Part shown: one piece after another, positions 50,438-58,185 of the stretch | How positions within the stretch are numbered: the first letter of the stretch is position 1 | Layout of the letters: each line of letters opens with the position of its first letter | Source: Rhizobium ruizarguesonis | GTDB taxonomy: Bacteria; Pseudomonadota; Alphaproteobacteria; Rhizobiales; Rhizobiaceae | Assembly (NCBI RefSeq): GCF_012349115.1 | Contig: NZ_PQIG01000024.1 | Span: 124,001 to 188,000 of the forward strand | Length of the DNA stretch: 64,000 bases | Direction: 5' to 3' | Program-made: the position numbers and the translations under genes | The notes under the pieces: model-generated | Told to the model about the DNA's origin: nothing | The model's input: only the letters and a program-made list of their open reading frames with translations | The model's database searches: none

Positions 50438-53017
50438 ATGCCCAAGTTTCACCACGTCAAGAGACTGTGCGCTTATCTGCTGATCGTCGCGGCAATGCTG
50501 CTATCGATCGGCACGGCATTTGCCGCCATCACAGAAGAGAGCGGACGCCGCGTCGCCCTCGTCATCGGCAACTCGGTCTATAAGACGCTGCCTTCGCTTC
50601 CCAATCCTGCCAATGATGTCGAAGAGGTCGCAAGCACGTTGCGTGCGGCCGGTTTCGATGTGACGATCGGCGTCAATGTCGACCGCATCGGGCTCGAGGA
50701 TACGGTGCGCCGCTTCCTACGTTCGACCAGCAATGCCGAGGCCGGCCTGATCTATTATTCGGGCCATGGCATCCAGGTGGGCGGTCAGAATTTCCTTGTA
50801 CCGGTCGATGCGACACTGGAGACGCCCTATGACGTCGAGACGCAGACCATGCCACTCGACCTCATTCTGAACCATCTCAAGCAGAATTCGCGGGTGCAGC
50901 TGATCTTCCTCGACGCCTGCCGCAACAATCCCTTCAACGCCCAGAAGTTCTGGATGGCGGAAAAGCTGGAACCGGTCGGCGCCACACGCGGACTTGCGCG
51001 TATCGATAGCGATCTCGGCAGTCTGATCGCCTTTTCCACAGAACCGGGTCAGGTGGCGCTCGATGGCACCGGGGCGCTGAGCCCCTATTCCGAATCCTTC
51101 ATCAAGCGGGCGAGCGAACCCAACAAGGAAATCCGCCAGGTGCTGACCGACGTGCGCCGTGATGTGATCGCCATGACCGGCGGCAAGCAGGTCCCTTGGG
51201 AAAATTCCTCACTGATGGACAGTTTCTATTTCATTCCGGCGCCGCCGCCGCCAAGTGTCGAATCGATGCAGCAGGTAAGCGTGCCGGAGGGTGCGGCCAC
51301 GACCAAATTGCCGATCGCCCCGCCGCATGACGAAACCGGCTCGGCGCTGGTCGTCACTCTCAACCAGCTTCCAAAGACGGGCAAGCTCAGCTTCGACGGC
51401 AAGCCGGTCGAGCAGGGCGCGAAGATGCCTGCCGCGGCACTGACGGCGCTGACCTATGATTCATCCGGCGTTGCCGCCGGAACCGTCGGCCTGATCGGCT
51501 ATACCGTCAGCGACCCCTATGGCCAGGCGACGCAAGGCGTCGTCGCGATCACCGTCTCGGCGGATGCCGGCGCCAAGCTCGCCCAGCTCGAACAGGAAAA
51601 GCAGGTGCGGCTCGCCGATGCCGACGCCTATCTGAAAACACTGCCGCGCGACGTGAGCACGACGATCGGCGTCGGCCCTGTTGAAGCCAGCCTGCCGGTC
51701 GTGCCGGCATCGGTTGCGGAGATGACCTTCAAGGTCGCAGCCCTGCCCGACAAGGGCACGTTGCGCGCCGGAGACCGGGTGATCGGGCTCGGTCACGTGC
51801 TCGAAGCAGCCGATATTCCGGCCCTTTCCTACGAGCCGCAGATCGGCACGGAAAACCAGCCTTACGCCCTGACGCTGCAAGCCGCCAATGACGACCTGCC
51901 GCCGGCCACCGTCACCTTCAAACCGGTGCTCGACGCCTGCGACACATCAGCCGCAGCCCCCCTCGACCTGCAGGGCGTGACATCGGGCAAACTGCCGAAC
52001 GAGATCGACCCGAATGTTGCACTGCCCGCCTGCACGGAGGCAATAAAGGCCTATCCCGAGGTCGAGCGCTTTGTTTATCAGCTCGGCCGAGCCCAGCTTG
52101 CCAACCGTGACGCGAAAACAGCTTTTGCGACGATCAAGAAGGCGATGGATGCCGGGCATGTCCGGGCGATCTATGAACTGTCGAGCCTTTACGAGTTCGG
52201 CGCCTCTGTCCCACGCGACGCCGCCAAGGCAAGCGAGATCGCCAAGGGTGGTGCGGCCAAGGGTGATCCCTTTGCCCTGCACAGCTACGGCAAGGCCCTC
52301 TACTACGGTCGCGGCACCAAGGGCGACCAGCAACTGGGGTTGCGCTTGATGCTGCAGGCGGCCGATCTCGGTCATACTTATGCAATGAACGAGCTCGGTT
52401 ATATCTTCCTGAACGGCATCAACGTTCCGGCCGACCCCGAGCGCGCTATCCGCTTCTACGAAGCCGGTGTCCAGCGCAACGACATCTACTCGCTGAACAA
52501 TCTTGCACTCGTCTACCGTTTCGGAAAAGGCGCTCCGGAGGATCTCCCGAAAGCGCTCGACCTTTTCACCCGGGCGGCGGAGGGCGGTCAGCCCTATGCT
52601 CCGACCAATCTCGGACGCATGTACCGCGACGGCATCGGCGTTGCCGCCGATAAGGCGGAAGCGGTGAAGTGGCTGGAGATGGGCGCGGAACGCGGCGACT
52701 ATTGGGGTGCGCTCGACCGCGCGATGCTGGCAAAAGAAGAGGGTGCGGACGCTGACAGCCTTGCAACGGCGGCGCGTTATTTCGCGCTGGCGACCGCCAT
52801 CAATATGCCGGGCAGCGGCGACCCGAAGAACCAGGCAAAGGCGGCACTCAAGACCTTGCCTGGTGCTGCAAAGAAGAAAGCGGAAAAAACCTTCGTTACC
52901 GAGTTGACCACTCAGGAGCAAAAGGCGCTTCCGAAGACCAAGTCGCTCGACGACAGGCTCGTTCAACTTGCCAAGGCGACATGGGTAAAGCGAAATCCGA
53001 GGTACGATCTCTTCTAA
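50438..53017 (+). CDS. exported caspase-like peptidase with Sel1 repeats
   Basis: 859 residues. Signal peptide at 1-30 (LCAYLLIVAAMLLSIGTAFAA). Caspase/metacaspase-like C14 domain at about 36-270: RVALVIGNSVYKTLPSLPNPANDVEEVASTLRAAGFDV, catalytic H110 (YYSGHGIQ) and C161 (FLDACRNNPF). A middle region (about 280-500) has two internal cadherin-like or Ig-like segments. The C-terminus has five or so Sel1 repeats (ARAIYELSSLYEFGASVPRDAAKA-type units, about 590-800). Sel1 repeats mediate protein contacts. Both catalytic residues are intact. Probably periplasmic; function unknown. The 222 bases before it show no clear promoter. Confidence 0.85.
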   Translation: MPKFHHVKRLCAYLLIVAAMLLSIGTAFAAITEESGRRVALVIGNSVYKTLPSLPNPANDVEEVASTLRAAGFDVTIGVNVDRIGLEDTVRRFLRSTSNAEAGLIYYSGHGIQVGGQNFLVPVDATLETPYDVETQTMPLDLILNHLKQNSRVQLIFLDACRNNPFNAQKFWMAEKLEPVGATRGLARIDSDLGSLIAFSTEPGQVALDGTGALSPYSESFIKRASEPNKEIRQVLTDVRRDVIAMTGGKQVPWENSSLMDSFYFIPAPPPPSVESMQQVSVPEGAATTKLPIAPPHDETGSALVVTLNQLPKTGKLSFDGKPVEQGAKMPAAALTALTYDSSGVAAGTVGLIGYTVSDPYGQATQGVVAITVSADAGAKLAQLEQEKQVRLADADAYLKTLPRDVSTTIGVGPVEASLPVVPASVAEMTFKVAALPDKGTLRAGDRVIGLGHVLEAADIPALSYEPQIGTENQPYALTLQAANDDLPPATVTFKPVLDACDTSAAAPLDLQGVTSGKLPNEIDPNVALPACTEAIKAYPEVERFVYQLGRAQLANRDAKTAFATIKKAMDAGHVRAIYELSSLYEFGASVPRDAAKASEIAKGGAAKGDPFALHSYGKALYYGRGTKGDQQLGLRLMLQAADLGHTYAMNELGYIFLNGINVPADPERAIRFYEAGVQRNDIYSLNNLALVYRFGKGAPEDLPKALDLFTRAAEGGQPYAPTNLGRMYRDGIGVAADKAEAVKWLEMGAERGDYWGALDRAMLAKEEGADADSLATAARYFALATAINMPGSGDPKNQAKAALKTLPGAAKKKAEKTFVTELTTQEQKALPKTKSLDDRLVQLAKATWVKRNPRYDLF

Positions 53018-53041
53018 AACGGCGGTCTGGGGGCGCCCTAC

Positions 53042-53662
53042 ATGAACAGCAAGCTCATCATCCGTATTCTCTTGTGCTCGACATTCATCGCAGGCTCAGG
53101 CGCAATCCTGCAGAGCTGCATCTTCGACCCAGGCGCCAGAACACTGTTCGCCACTGAAGAGCCGGCCACGCCTGCCAGGAAACCCACGCCCACCGTCAAA
53201 AAAGTGGCGGCAAAGAGCAATCAACCGGCTTTCGCCCGCTCTGAGAACAGTTCCGGTGGGAATTCCAACTCTGGCGGCGGCATGGGCGGTGGCTCTGGCT
53301 CTAGCGGTTCTTCTGGTTCGAGCAGTTCCTCGAGCTCCAGCGGGGGCTGGTCCGATCGCCGCTTGAAGACCGATATTCGTCGGCTCGGCACCTCGGCTCA
53401 GGGCATACCGGTCTATGCCTTCCGCTACATCTGGGGCGGCCCGATGTTCGTGGGCACGATGGCGCAGGATCTGCTGGCGATCAGGCCCGAGGCAGTTATC
53501 GAAACCGAATCGGGTTACTACATGGTCGATTACGACAAGCTCGATATTGCGATGGTCTCGCTGCCGGAAGATGTGTCTCCGCTGACGGCTGAAGCAGCGA
53601 TGGCGCTTGCGACGCGAGCAGCACGGATACGCTCTCGGGGCTCGGTCCAGCCGGCAATGTAA
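53042..53662 (+). CDS. putative lipoprotein with a C-terminal S74 intramolecular-chaperone domain
   Basis: 206 residues. Hydrophobic N-terminus ending LQSC (lipobox-like, C26), a Ser/Gly-rich linker at about 68-101 and a C-terminal domain. The last begins WSDRRLKTDIRRLGTSAQGIPVYAFRY, the start of the peptidase S74 domain, whose serine is the self-cleavage site in phage tail-spike proteins; VGTMAQDLLAIRPEAV and YYMVDYDKLDI are also typical. Such a domain on a small bacterial lipoprotein, not a phage fibre, is unusual. It starts 24 bases after the caspase gene. Confidence 0.8.
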   Translation: MNSKLIIRILLCSTFIAGSGAILQSCIFDPGARTLFATEEPATPARKPTPTVKKVAAKSNQPAFARSENSSGGNSNSGGGMGGGSGSSGSSGSSSSSSSSGGWSDRRLKTDIRRLGTSAQGIPVYAFRYIWGGPMFVGTMAQDLLAIRPEAVIETESGYYMVDYDKLDIAMVSLPEDVSPLTAEAAMALATRAARIRSRGSVQPAM

Positions 53663-53679
53663 TCGAGAAGGCCAAGCGC

Positions 53680-54942
53680 GTGCCGATATCGCAGGACAGG
53701 GATACCGTGACCGGGAACCCTCTCGTCAGTCACGCTGCCACCCTTGTCGGCGTTCTCGTCGGCATTGCGCTCCCGACCTATCTGCAGCTTGAGCCCGGCA
53801 AGGCAATGGCGTTTGCGGTGTTCTGCCTTCTCCTGGCGTGGATCGTCGTCGATGGCACGCTCGCTGCTCGTTGGCGATGGGCATCGAGAACGAGACGAGA
53901 CGAGGCTCCCGCCATCTTCTGGCGGCGCATCGGAACCAAACTTGTCGGCCTCGCCGCGCTTTTTGGGGTGGTCGTCATCGCCTGCTCGGTCTTTCCGTTT
54001 TTCACACAATCGTCGGCAGTCCAATGGATAATCGAGGCCGGCCACACGACCATCCCGATCTTCATCGCGCTTGCCGGCGCCACCATTCTCTACGTTGTGG
54101 TCACCGATCTGGTCGCCGAAGAGCCCGACGATTATCTCAATCAGGTCGGGCGTGCGGTGCTGATGCAGGATTTTCGCGAGGAGGACGCGCTATTCGCATT
54201 GCGCCTGCTCACAATCAAATGCTTCTTTCTCGTGCTGATGTTTTCAGGCGGCATGGCGGCGCTTTCCGATCTCGCCGACAAACCAGCCTGGGCATTTCCT
54301 CCGCTCTCGGCTGCCTGGTTCGAAGGCCTGTTGCGGCTTGCCTTTCTTCTCGACACCGTGCTTGCCGCCGGCGGTTATATCGCCACCTTCAAGCTTTTCG
54401 GATGGCATGTCAGAGCAACGGAGACGACAGCACTCGGCTGGCTTGTCTGCCTCATCTGCTATGAGCCGTTCTTCCCTGCGATCTCGCACGCCTTCGTGCC
54501 TTATGGCGAGGGGCCGGGTTGGGAGACCGTGATCCAGGAAGGTTCGGCCGTCTTCATCCTCTGGAGCATCGCGACGCTGTTCTGCACCGTGATCTATGTC
54601 TGGGCGACTGTCGCCTTCGGGCCGCGATTTTCCAACCTTACCCATCGCGGCATCATCACATCAGGCCCCTATCGCTTCATCAAACATCCGGCCTATGTCT
54701 CGAAGAACATCGCCTGGTGGCTGTTTGCGGCTCCGAGCTTCATCGCCAGTGGCCTTGCAGAAGGGCTTGCCCGGGCAGGGATGCTGGCGATCGTCAGTCT
54801 TATCTACGTCATGCGCGCCCGCGCCGAAGAACGCATGCTGAGCCGGGATCCCGCCTATCGGGACTATGCCGAGAGCGTCGCGGCACACGGGCTTTTGGCA
54901 ATGGCGAAGCGGCGGTTGGCGTCGACAGCGCCGCGCCTCTGA
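53680..54942 (+). CDS. membrane protein with isoprenylcysteine methyltransferase-like (ICMT/PEMT) domain
   Basis: 420 residues with about nine hydrophobic segments. The C-terminal motif HRGIITSGPYRFIKHPAYVSKNIAWWL, followed by RARAEERMLSRDPAYRDYAESV, is the SAM-binding signature of the ICMT/PEMT family of integral membrane methyltransferases. The N-terminal two thirds are an extra membrane module without a known name. GTG 53680 follows GAGAAGG. It lies 17 bases after the lipoprotein gene. The substrate is unknown; lipids are more likely than prenylated proteins in bacteria. Confidence 0.75.
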   Translation: MPISQDRDTVTGNPLVSHAATLVGVLVGIALPTYLQLEPGKAMAFAVFCLLLAWIVVDGTLAARWRWASRTRRDEAPAIFWRRIGTKLVGLAALFGVVVIACSVFPFFTQSSAVQWIIEAGHTTIPIFIALAGATILYVVVTDLVAEEPDDYLNQVGRAVLMQDFREEDALFALRLLTIKCFFLVLMFSGGMAALSDLADKPAWAFPPLSAAWFEGLLRLAFLLDTVLAAGGYIATFKLFGWHVRATETTALGWLVCLICYEPFFPAISHAFVPYGEGPGWETVIQEGSAVFILWSIATLFCTVIYVWATVAFGPRFSNLTHRGIITSGPYRFIKHPAYVSKNIAWWLFAAPSFIASGLAEGLARAGMLAIVSLIYVMRARAEERMLSRDPAYRDYAESVAAHGLLAMAKRRLASTAPRL

Positions 54943-54977
54943 AAAGACGCGAAAAACACGCTGTAACGCTTTGAATT

Positions 54978-55022
54978 GCTGTATGATTCCTTAAATCGAT
55001 CCCGATTTGAGGAATTATGCAG
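54978..55022. repeat. rhizobial intergenic palindrome
   Basis: GATTCCTTAAATCG (54985-54998), 4 bases, then CGATTTGAGGAATT (55003-55016), extended by GCTGTAT and ATGCAGT with few mismatches. It lies between the convergent ICMT-like and NlpC/P60 genes. From memory this sequence type is scattered in Rhizobium genomes; it may also act as a bidirectional terminator. Confidence 0.55.
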
Positions 55023-55050
55023 TGGGCCGGCGGCGTGAGGCTCCGAGCGT

Positions 55051-56658
55051 TCAGCCGTCGAGGCCCTTGAAGCGCACCGGCTGGTAGCCGCGCATCAACA
55101 GGCTGCCGAGCGAATAGGTATTGCGGCAGACGCGGCCCTTGCAGGCATTCGGCGAGGCCTCCATCACTTCCACCTTGCGATCATCGGTGAAGCGCATGAA
55201 CAACAGCACATGTGAGCCCGGCTTGTTCAGCGCGTCGCCCGGCCGCATCGACCAGGGGTCGGAGAGCCGCTTGGTGATCCCGGGGATGGCGCGCGTCGAG
55301 ACATGCATCTTCAGGCCCCAGGCGTCGCTGACGAAGCCGGAGCAGTCGACGCCGAGGACGTTGGATTGCGGCGCGCTCTTGGTGCAGACATTGCCGGCGG
55401 TCTGGCCCTTTTCGACGCCGCCGATGAAATTCTCGAGCGGCGTCTTGCAGCCCCAGCAATAGGGAACACCCTTGACCGTCTGGCCGCGCTTACCGATCAG
55501 ATAGATCGGACGGCGCAGCCGGTTCATGTTGACGCAGCCCGGACCCGGATCCCTGCCGTAAGCAGCCGGCGTCACCAGCCAGTTCAGCGTCTCGAAGCCG
55601 ATGGCCCGCTCGATGACGTCGCTGCGCGATTTCGGCACGATCGCCACCTTCGGCGTCTTGCCGGGCTTACCAGCATTCAACTGTTTCGCGGGCAGGGCGG
55701 CGGCGAGCTTGCGGCCGGGCTCCCGGCCGTCGAGCCGCAGCACCTGCGCCCGGCTTTCCTGCGAGCGCAGATAGAGCACGTCGCCGCGTGGGCCGATTGC
55801 CACGAAGCGCCTGGAGAACACCGTTCCCGGTTCGATCGGCAGGTCGTAGACCCGGTCCATCGCCCCATTCGGCGTGAAGCGCACCACCAGCATGCCGGTG
55901 CGCTCGGGCCGGTCGGCGGGCACGAGTTCGACCAGCGCATAGGGCCTACCTGTCGTGTCGATGTCGAGAAGCTCGACGGTGCCGATGCGGCCTTCCGAGG
56001 CGAGCTGCAGCGAGAGGAAATTCTCCTCCGAGCTGCTGCGCCGCAGCAGGATTTCCGCCTTGTCGTTTGCAGCAGCCGAGACCTCGGCGACGATATCGCC
56101 GAGCCCGCGGCTCGGCACATACTGAATGACCGGCGGGCGGGCCTCGGGCCGGCTGGTGCTGCGGCCGATCTCGTCGATGATGCTGTTCAGCGGACCGGGC
56201 GATACCGAGCCCATCGAGGCGAAGACCGAGCGGGTGTAGTCGTCGGCATCGCCGCCGTCGACGGCGCGCAGCGTCTGCGACCGGCCGTCGGCATCGGTGG
56301 AGCGCTCGAGCGGCATGACACCGTCCGACCAGAGGTAGAGTTCGTTGTGGACGACGGCGAGATCCTCCGGCGCGGCATTTTCCGGCAGCGGCAGGATCTC
56401 AGGCTCTGCCTGCGAGCGTTCGGCGTCGATGGCGAGCACGCGGCCGTTGTTCTGGTCGAGGACGTAGATGGTGCCGTCGTCACCCACGGTGATCGCCGCC
56501 GGCCCGGATGCCTCGACTTCCTCGTTGGAAGAAATGATGCCGACCGAACGAGCGCCGTCGCCGCCGCGAAGCTCTATGATCGTCGTGTCTTTGGCGAAAA
56601 CCGGCGAGGCGACCGCAAGTGTCGCGGCAAACAAAATATGCGACCCAAAACTACGCAT
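55051..56658 (-). CDS. exported beta-propeller-like protein with NlpC/P60-type C-terminal domain
   Basis: About 535 residues. Signal peptide MRSFGSHILFAATLAVASPVFAKD. Residues about 25-340 look like NHL/six-bladed propeller repeats (AITVGDDGTIYVLDQNNGRVLAID, FVAIGPRGDVLYLRSQESRAQVLRLDG). The C-terminal part (about 390-535) has GVPYCWGCKTPLENF, C439 in LGVDCSGFVSDAWG and H483 in NKPGSHVLLFMRF, the Cys-His pair of NlpC/P60 (CHAP-like) peptidoglycan hydrolases. The start ATG 56658 is chosen over TTG 56673, where the signal peptide would be longer. Probably a periplasmic wall-modifying enzyme; the combination is uncommon. Confidence 0.75.
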   Translation of the reverse strand: MRSFGSHILFAATLAVASPVFAKDTTIIELRGGDGARSVGIISSNEEVEASGPAAITVGDDGTIYVLDQNNGRVLAIDAERSQAEPEILPLPENAAPEDLAVVHNELYLWSDGVMPLERSTDADGRSQTLRAVDGGDADDYTRSVFASMGSVSPGPLNSIIDEIGRSTSRPEARPPVIQYVPSRGLGDIVAEVSAAANDKAEILLRRSSSEENFLSLQLASEGRIGTVELLDIDTTGRPYALVELVPADRPERTGMLVVRFTPNGAMDRVYDLPIEPGTVFSRRFVAIGPRGDVLYLRSQESRAQVLRLDGREPGRKLAAALPAKQLNAGKPGKTPKVAIVPKSRSDVIERAIGFETLNWLVTPAAYGRDPGPGCVNMNRLRRPIYLIGKRGQTVKGVPYCWGCKTPLENFIGGVEKGQTAGNVCTKSAPQSNVLGVDCSGFVSDAWGLKMHVSTRAIPGITKRLSDPWSMRPGDALNKPGSHVLLFMRFTDDRKVEVMEASPNACKGRVCRNTYSLGSLLMRGYQPVRFKGLDG

Positions 56659-56808
56659 TGCCTCGACCCCCAAGGACCGTCATGCCTTTCAAAAATGGTA
56701 GGCTAGATATGGCTTCTCAGCAAGCCGTTGCTTTCCAAACGATTTGGAGATCTGCACCGGCGATAGTACAAGAACATCGTCTCGAAGATTTGTCGGCAGG
56801 GAATGCTT

Positions 56809-57399
56809 ATGCTGGAATGGAACGGTGACGAACTGGCGCTCGATATAAGCTTGCTGGAGCAGGTTCGCGCGGCAAGGATCAACTTCTCCGATCGCGTCTG
56901 CGCGGCCTCGGCCAGCAAGGACGACAAGCATCTGGCGCAGCTGCGCTCGGAGCCGACCTATCTGATGGCCGAGTTCCTCTATTCGATGAAGGTCTTCGGC
57001 ATCAGCACCGCCGAGGATATCGAACGCTTCGCCGATCTGCACAATGACTATGTGGTTTCGCTCACCCGCGATCCGGCCAAGCTGCAGCGCCTGGGGCTCT
57101 CGCAGGATCGGGCGCTCGCCTCGATGTTCACCGCCGACACCAAGCCGCGGCTGATCCAGAACTGGGCGGAGAAAGCCGGCGCGATCGACCAGTCCAATCT
57201 CGCCCGTTTCCTGGTCGCCGTGATGTCGAGCGAGACCTGCCGCAAGACGCTGATCGATTTCGAGACGGCGGGCTTCATGCAGCGCAAGCGCTCGCCCTAC
57301 GGCACCATGGTCGTCTGGTCGACGGGAATGATCGAGGAGATCTTCGGCGAGATGCTGCGCGACCTGCGCCTTAGCCTGCAGCAATTGAAGATCCTCTAA
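56809..57399 (+). CDS. conserved protein of unknown function
   Basis: 196 residues from ATG 56809 (AGGGA 6 bases before; ATG 56803 is too close to it). Largely helical: ELALDISLLEQVRAARINFSDRVCAASASKDDKHLAQLRSEPTYLMAEFLYSMKVFGISTAEDIERFADLHNDYV. The C-terminal half (NLARFLVAVMSSETCRKTLIDFETAGFMQRKRSPYGTMVVWSTGMIEEIFGEMLRDLR) could contain a winged helix of the IclR/MarR kind, but I cannot assign a family. Its stop codon is the first triplet of repeat copy 2. Confidence 0.7.
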   Translation: MLEWNGDELALDISLLEQVRAARINFSDRVCAASASKDDKHLAQLRSEPTYLMAEFLYSMKVFGISTAEDIERFADLHNDYVVSLTRDPAKLQRLGLSQDRALASMFTADTKPRLIQNWAEKAGAIDQSNLARFLVAVMSSETCRKTLIDFETAGFMQRKRSPYGTMVVWSTGMIEEIFGEMLRDLRLSLQQLKIL

Positions 57400-57453
57400 T
57401 GCATGTCGCCCGGAAGTGTGCAGCGGTTCCGGGATAACGACATGCATAAAACA
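57397..57453 (+). repeat. RIME-like intergenic repeat, copy 2 (one palindrome)
   Basis: Starts TAATGCATGTCGCCCGGAAG and contains GTGTGCAGCGG and ACGACATGCATAAAAC, the same as the second palindrome of copy 1 (10788-10838, other strand). The inner stem is CCCGGAA/TTCCGGG here and CCCAAAA/TTTTGGG there, so both arms changed together. The first palindrome of copy 1 is missing or reduced to GCGAAAGCGC. Confidence 0.75.
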
Positions 57454-57596
57454 AGGAGCGAAAGCGCCTTGGCCAGTCGTTTTCCACCCTCCCAATCGAT
57501 TGGCACTGAGCGCCGTTGCCATCCTTCCGGCCTCTCCCTATTGTCGTGGTGCTTGCCCTATTGCGGCGCATCAGGTTGATAACGGATTTGACGACG

Positions 57597-57974
57597 ATGA
57601 CGAAATCCTGGCTCATAACCTTGTCGATCGGCCTTCTGCTGGCGCTGCAGATACCCCGGCTTGCCTATTCCGGCCCGGCTGAGGACGCGCTTGCGGCGCG
57701 AAACCCGTCGCTGGCAGCGCTGCGCCAACATGACGAAAAGGCCTTTGCTGCGGCGACTGCGATCATCGCCAAACACGAAACCGCCAAGGGGCTGGCACCC
57801 GGCGAGGACAAGCTGCCCGACGCGACCTCGCCCGGCCGCGACATGGGTTCAGGCCCCGGCAAGGAATTCACGGTCGACAATCCGGATATTCTCTGGCTCT
57901 ACAATTCCTCGCCCGAGGGAATGAGCGACCTGATCTCGATTTTGAAATCAGCCGGGCAGAAACCCAAGAACTAA
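57597..57974 (+). CDS. small secreted protein of unknown function
   Basis: 125 residues. Signal peptide MTKSWLITLSIGLLLALQIPRLAYSG, then a hydrophilic mature part (AEDALAARNPSLAALRQHDEKAFAAATAIIAKHE, DLISILKSAGQKPKN). No family recognised. The ribosome site is weak (GGATTTG). It lies in a run of genes for exported proteins; the 57400-57596 space before it holds the repeat and little else. Confidence 0.65.
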   Translation: MTKSWLITLSIGLLLALQIPRLAYSGPAEDALAARNPSLAALRQHDEKAFAAATAIIAKHETAKGLAPGEDKLPDATSPGRDMGSGPGKEFTVDNPDILWLYNSSPEGMSDLISILKSAGQKPKN

Positions 57975-58185
57975 CCGCGACCTTGCAGTCGAACGGACTA
58001 TAAAAGGCGCCGGATATTGCCGAGCGTGAGTCTTGCTCACGTCTTTGCCTTGGCGGCTTCTTGCAGGCTCCAAATAATTTGTAACCCTCCCTCAAGCAAG
58101 ACAGGCAAAGCCATCCCAATTTCGCCGGTCAGTGCTATTCTCATCTTCAACACAGTGTGAGATTGTTCGAAGAGGAGGTTTTCCA

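Noticed and set aside
53220..53345. Ser/Gly-rich low-complexity stretch as a tandem DNA repeat
   Set aside because: The units are irregular at DNA level; it is a flexible protein linker, not a repeat array.
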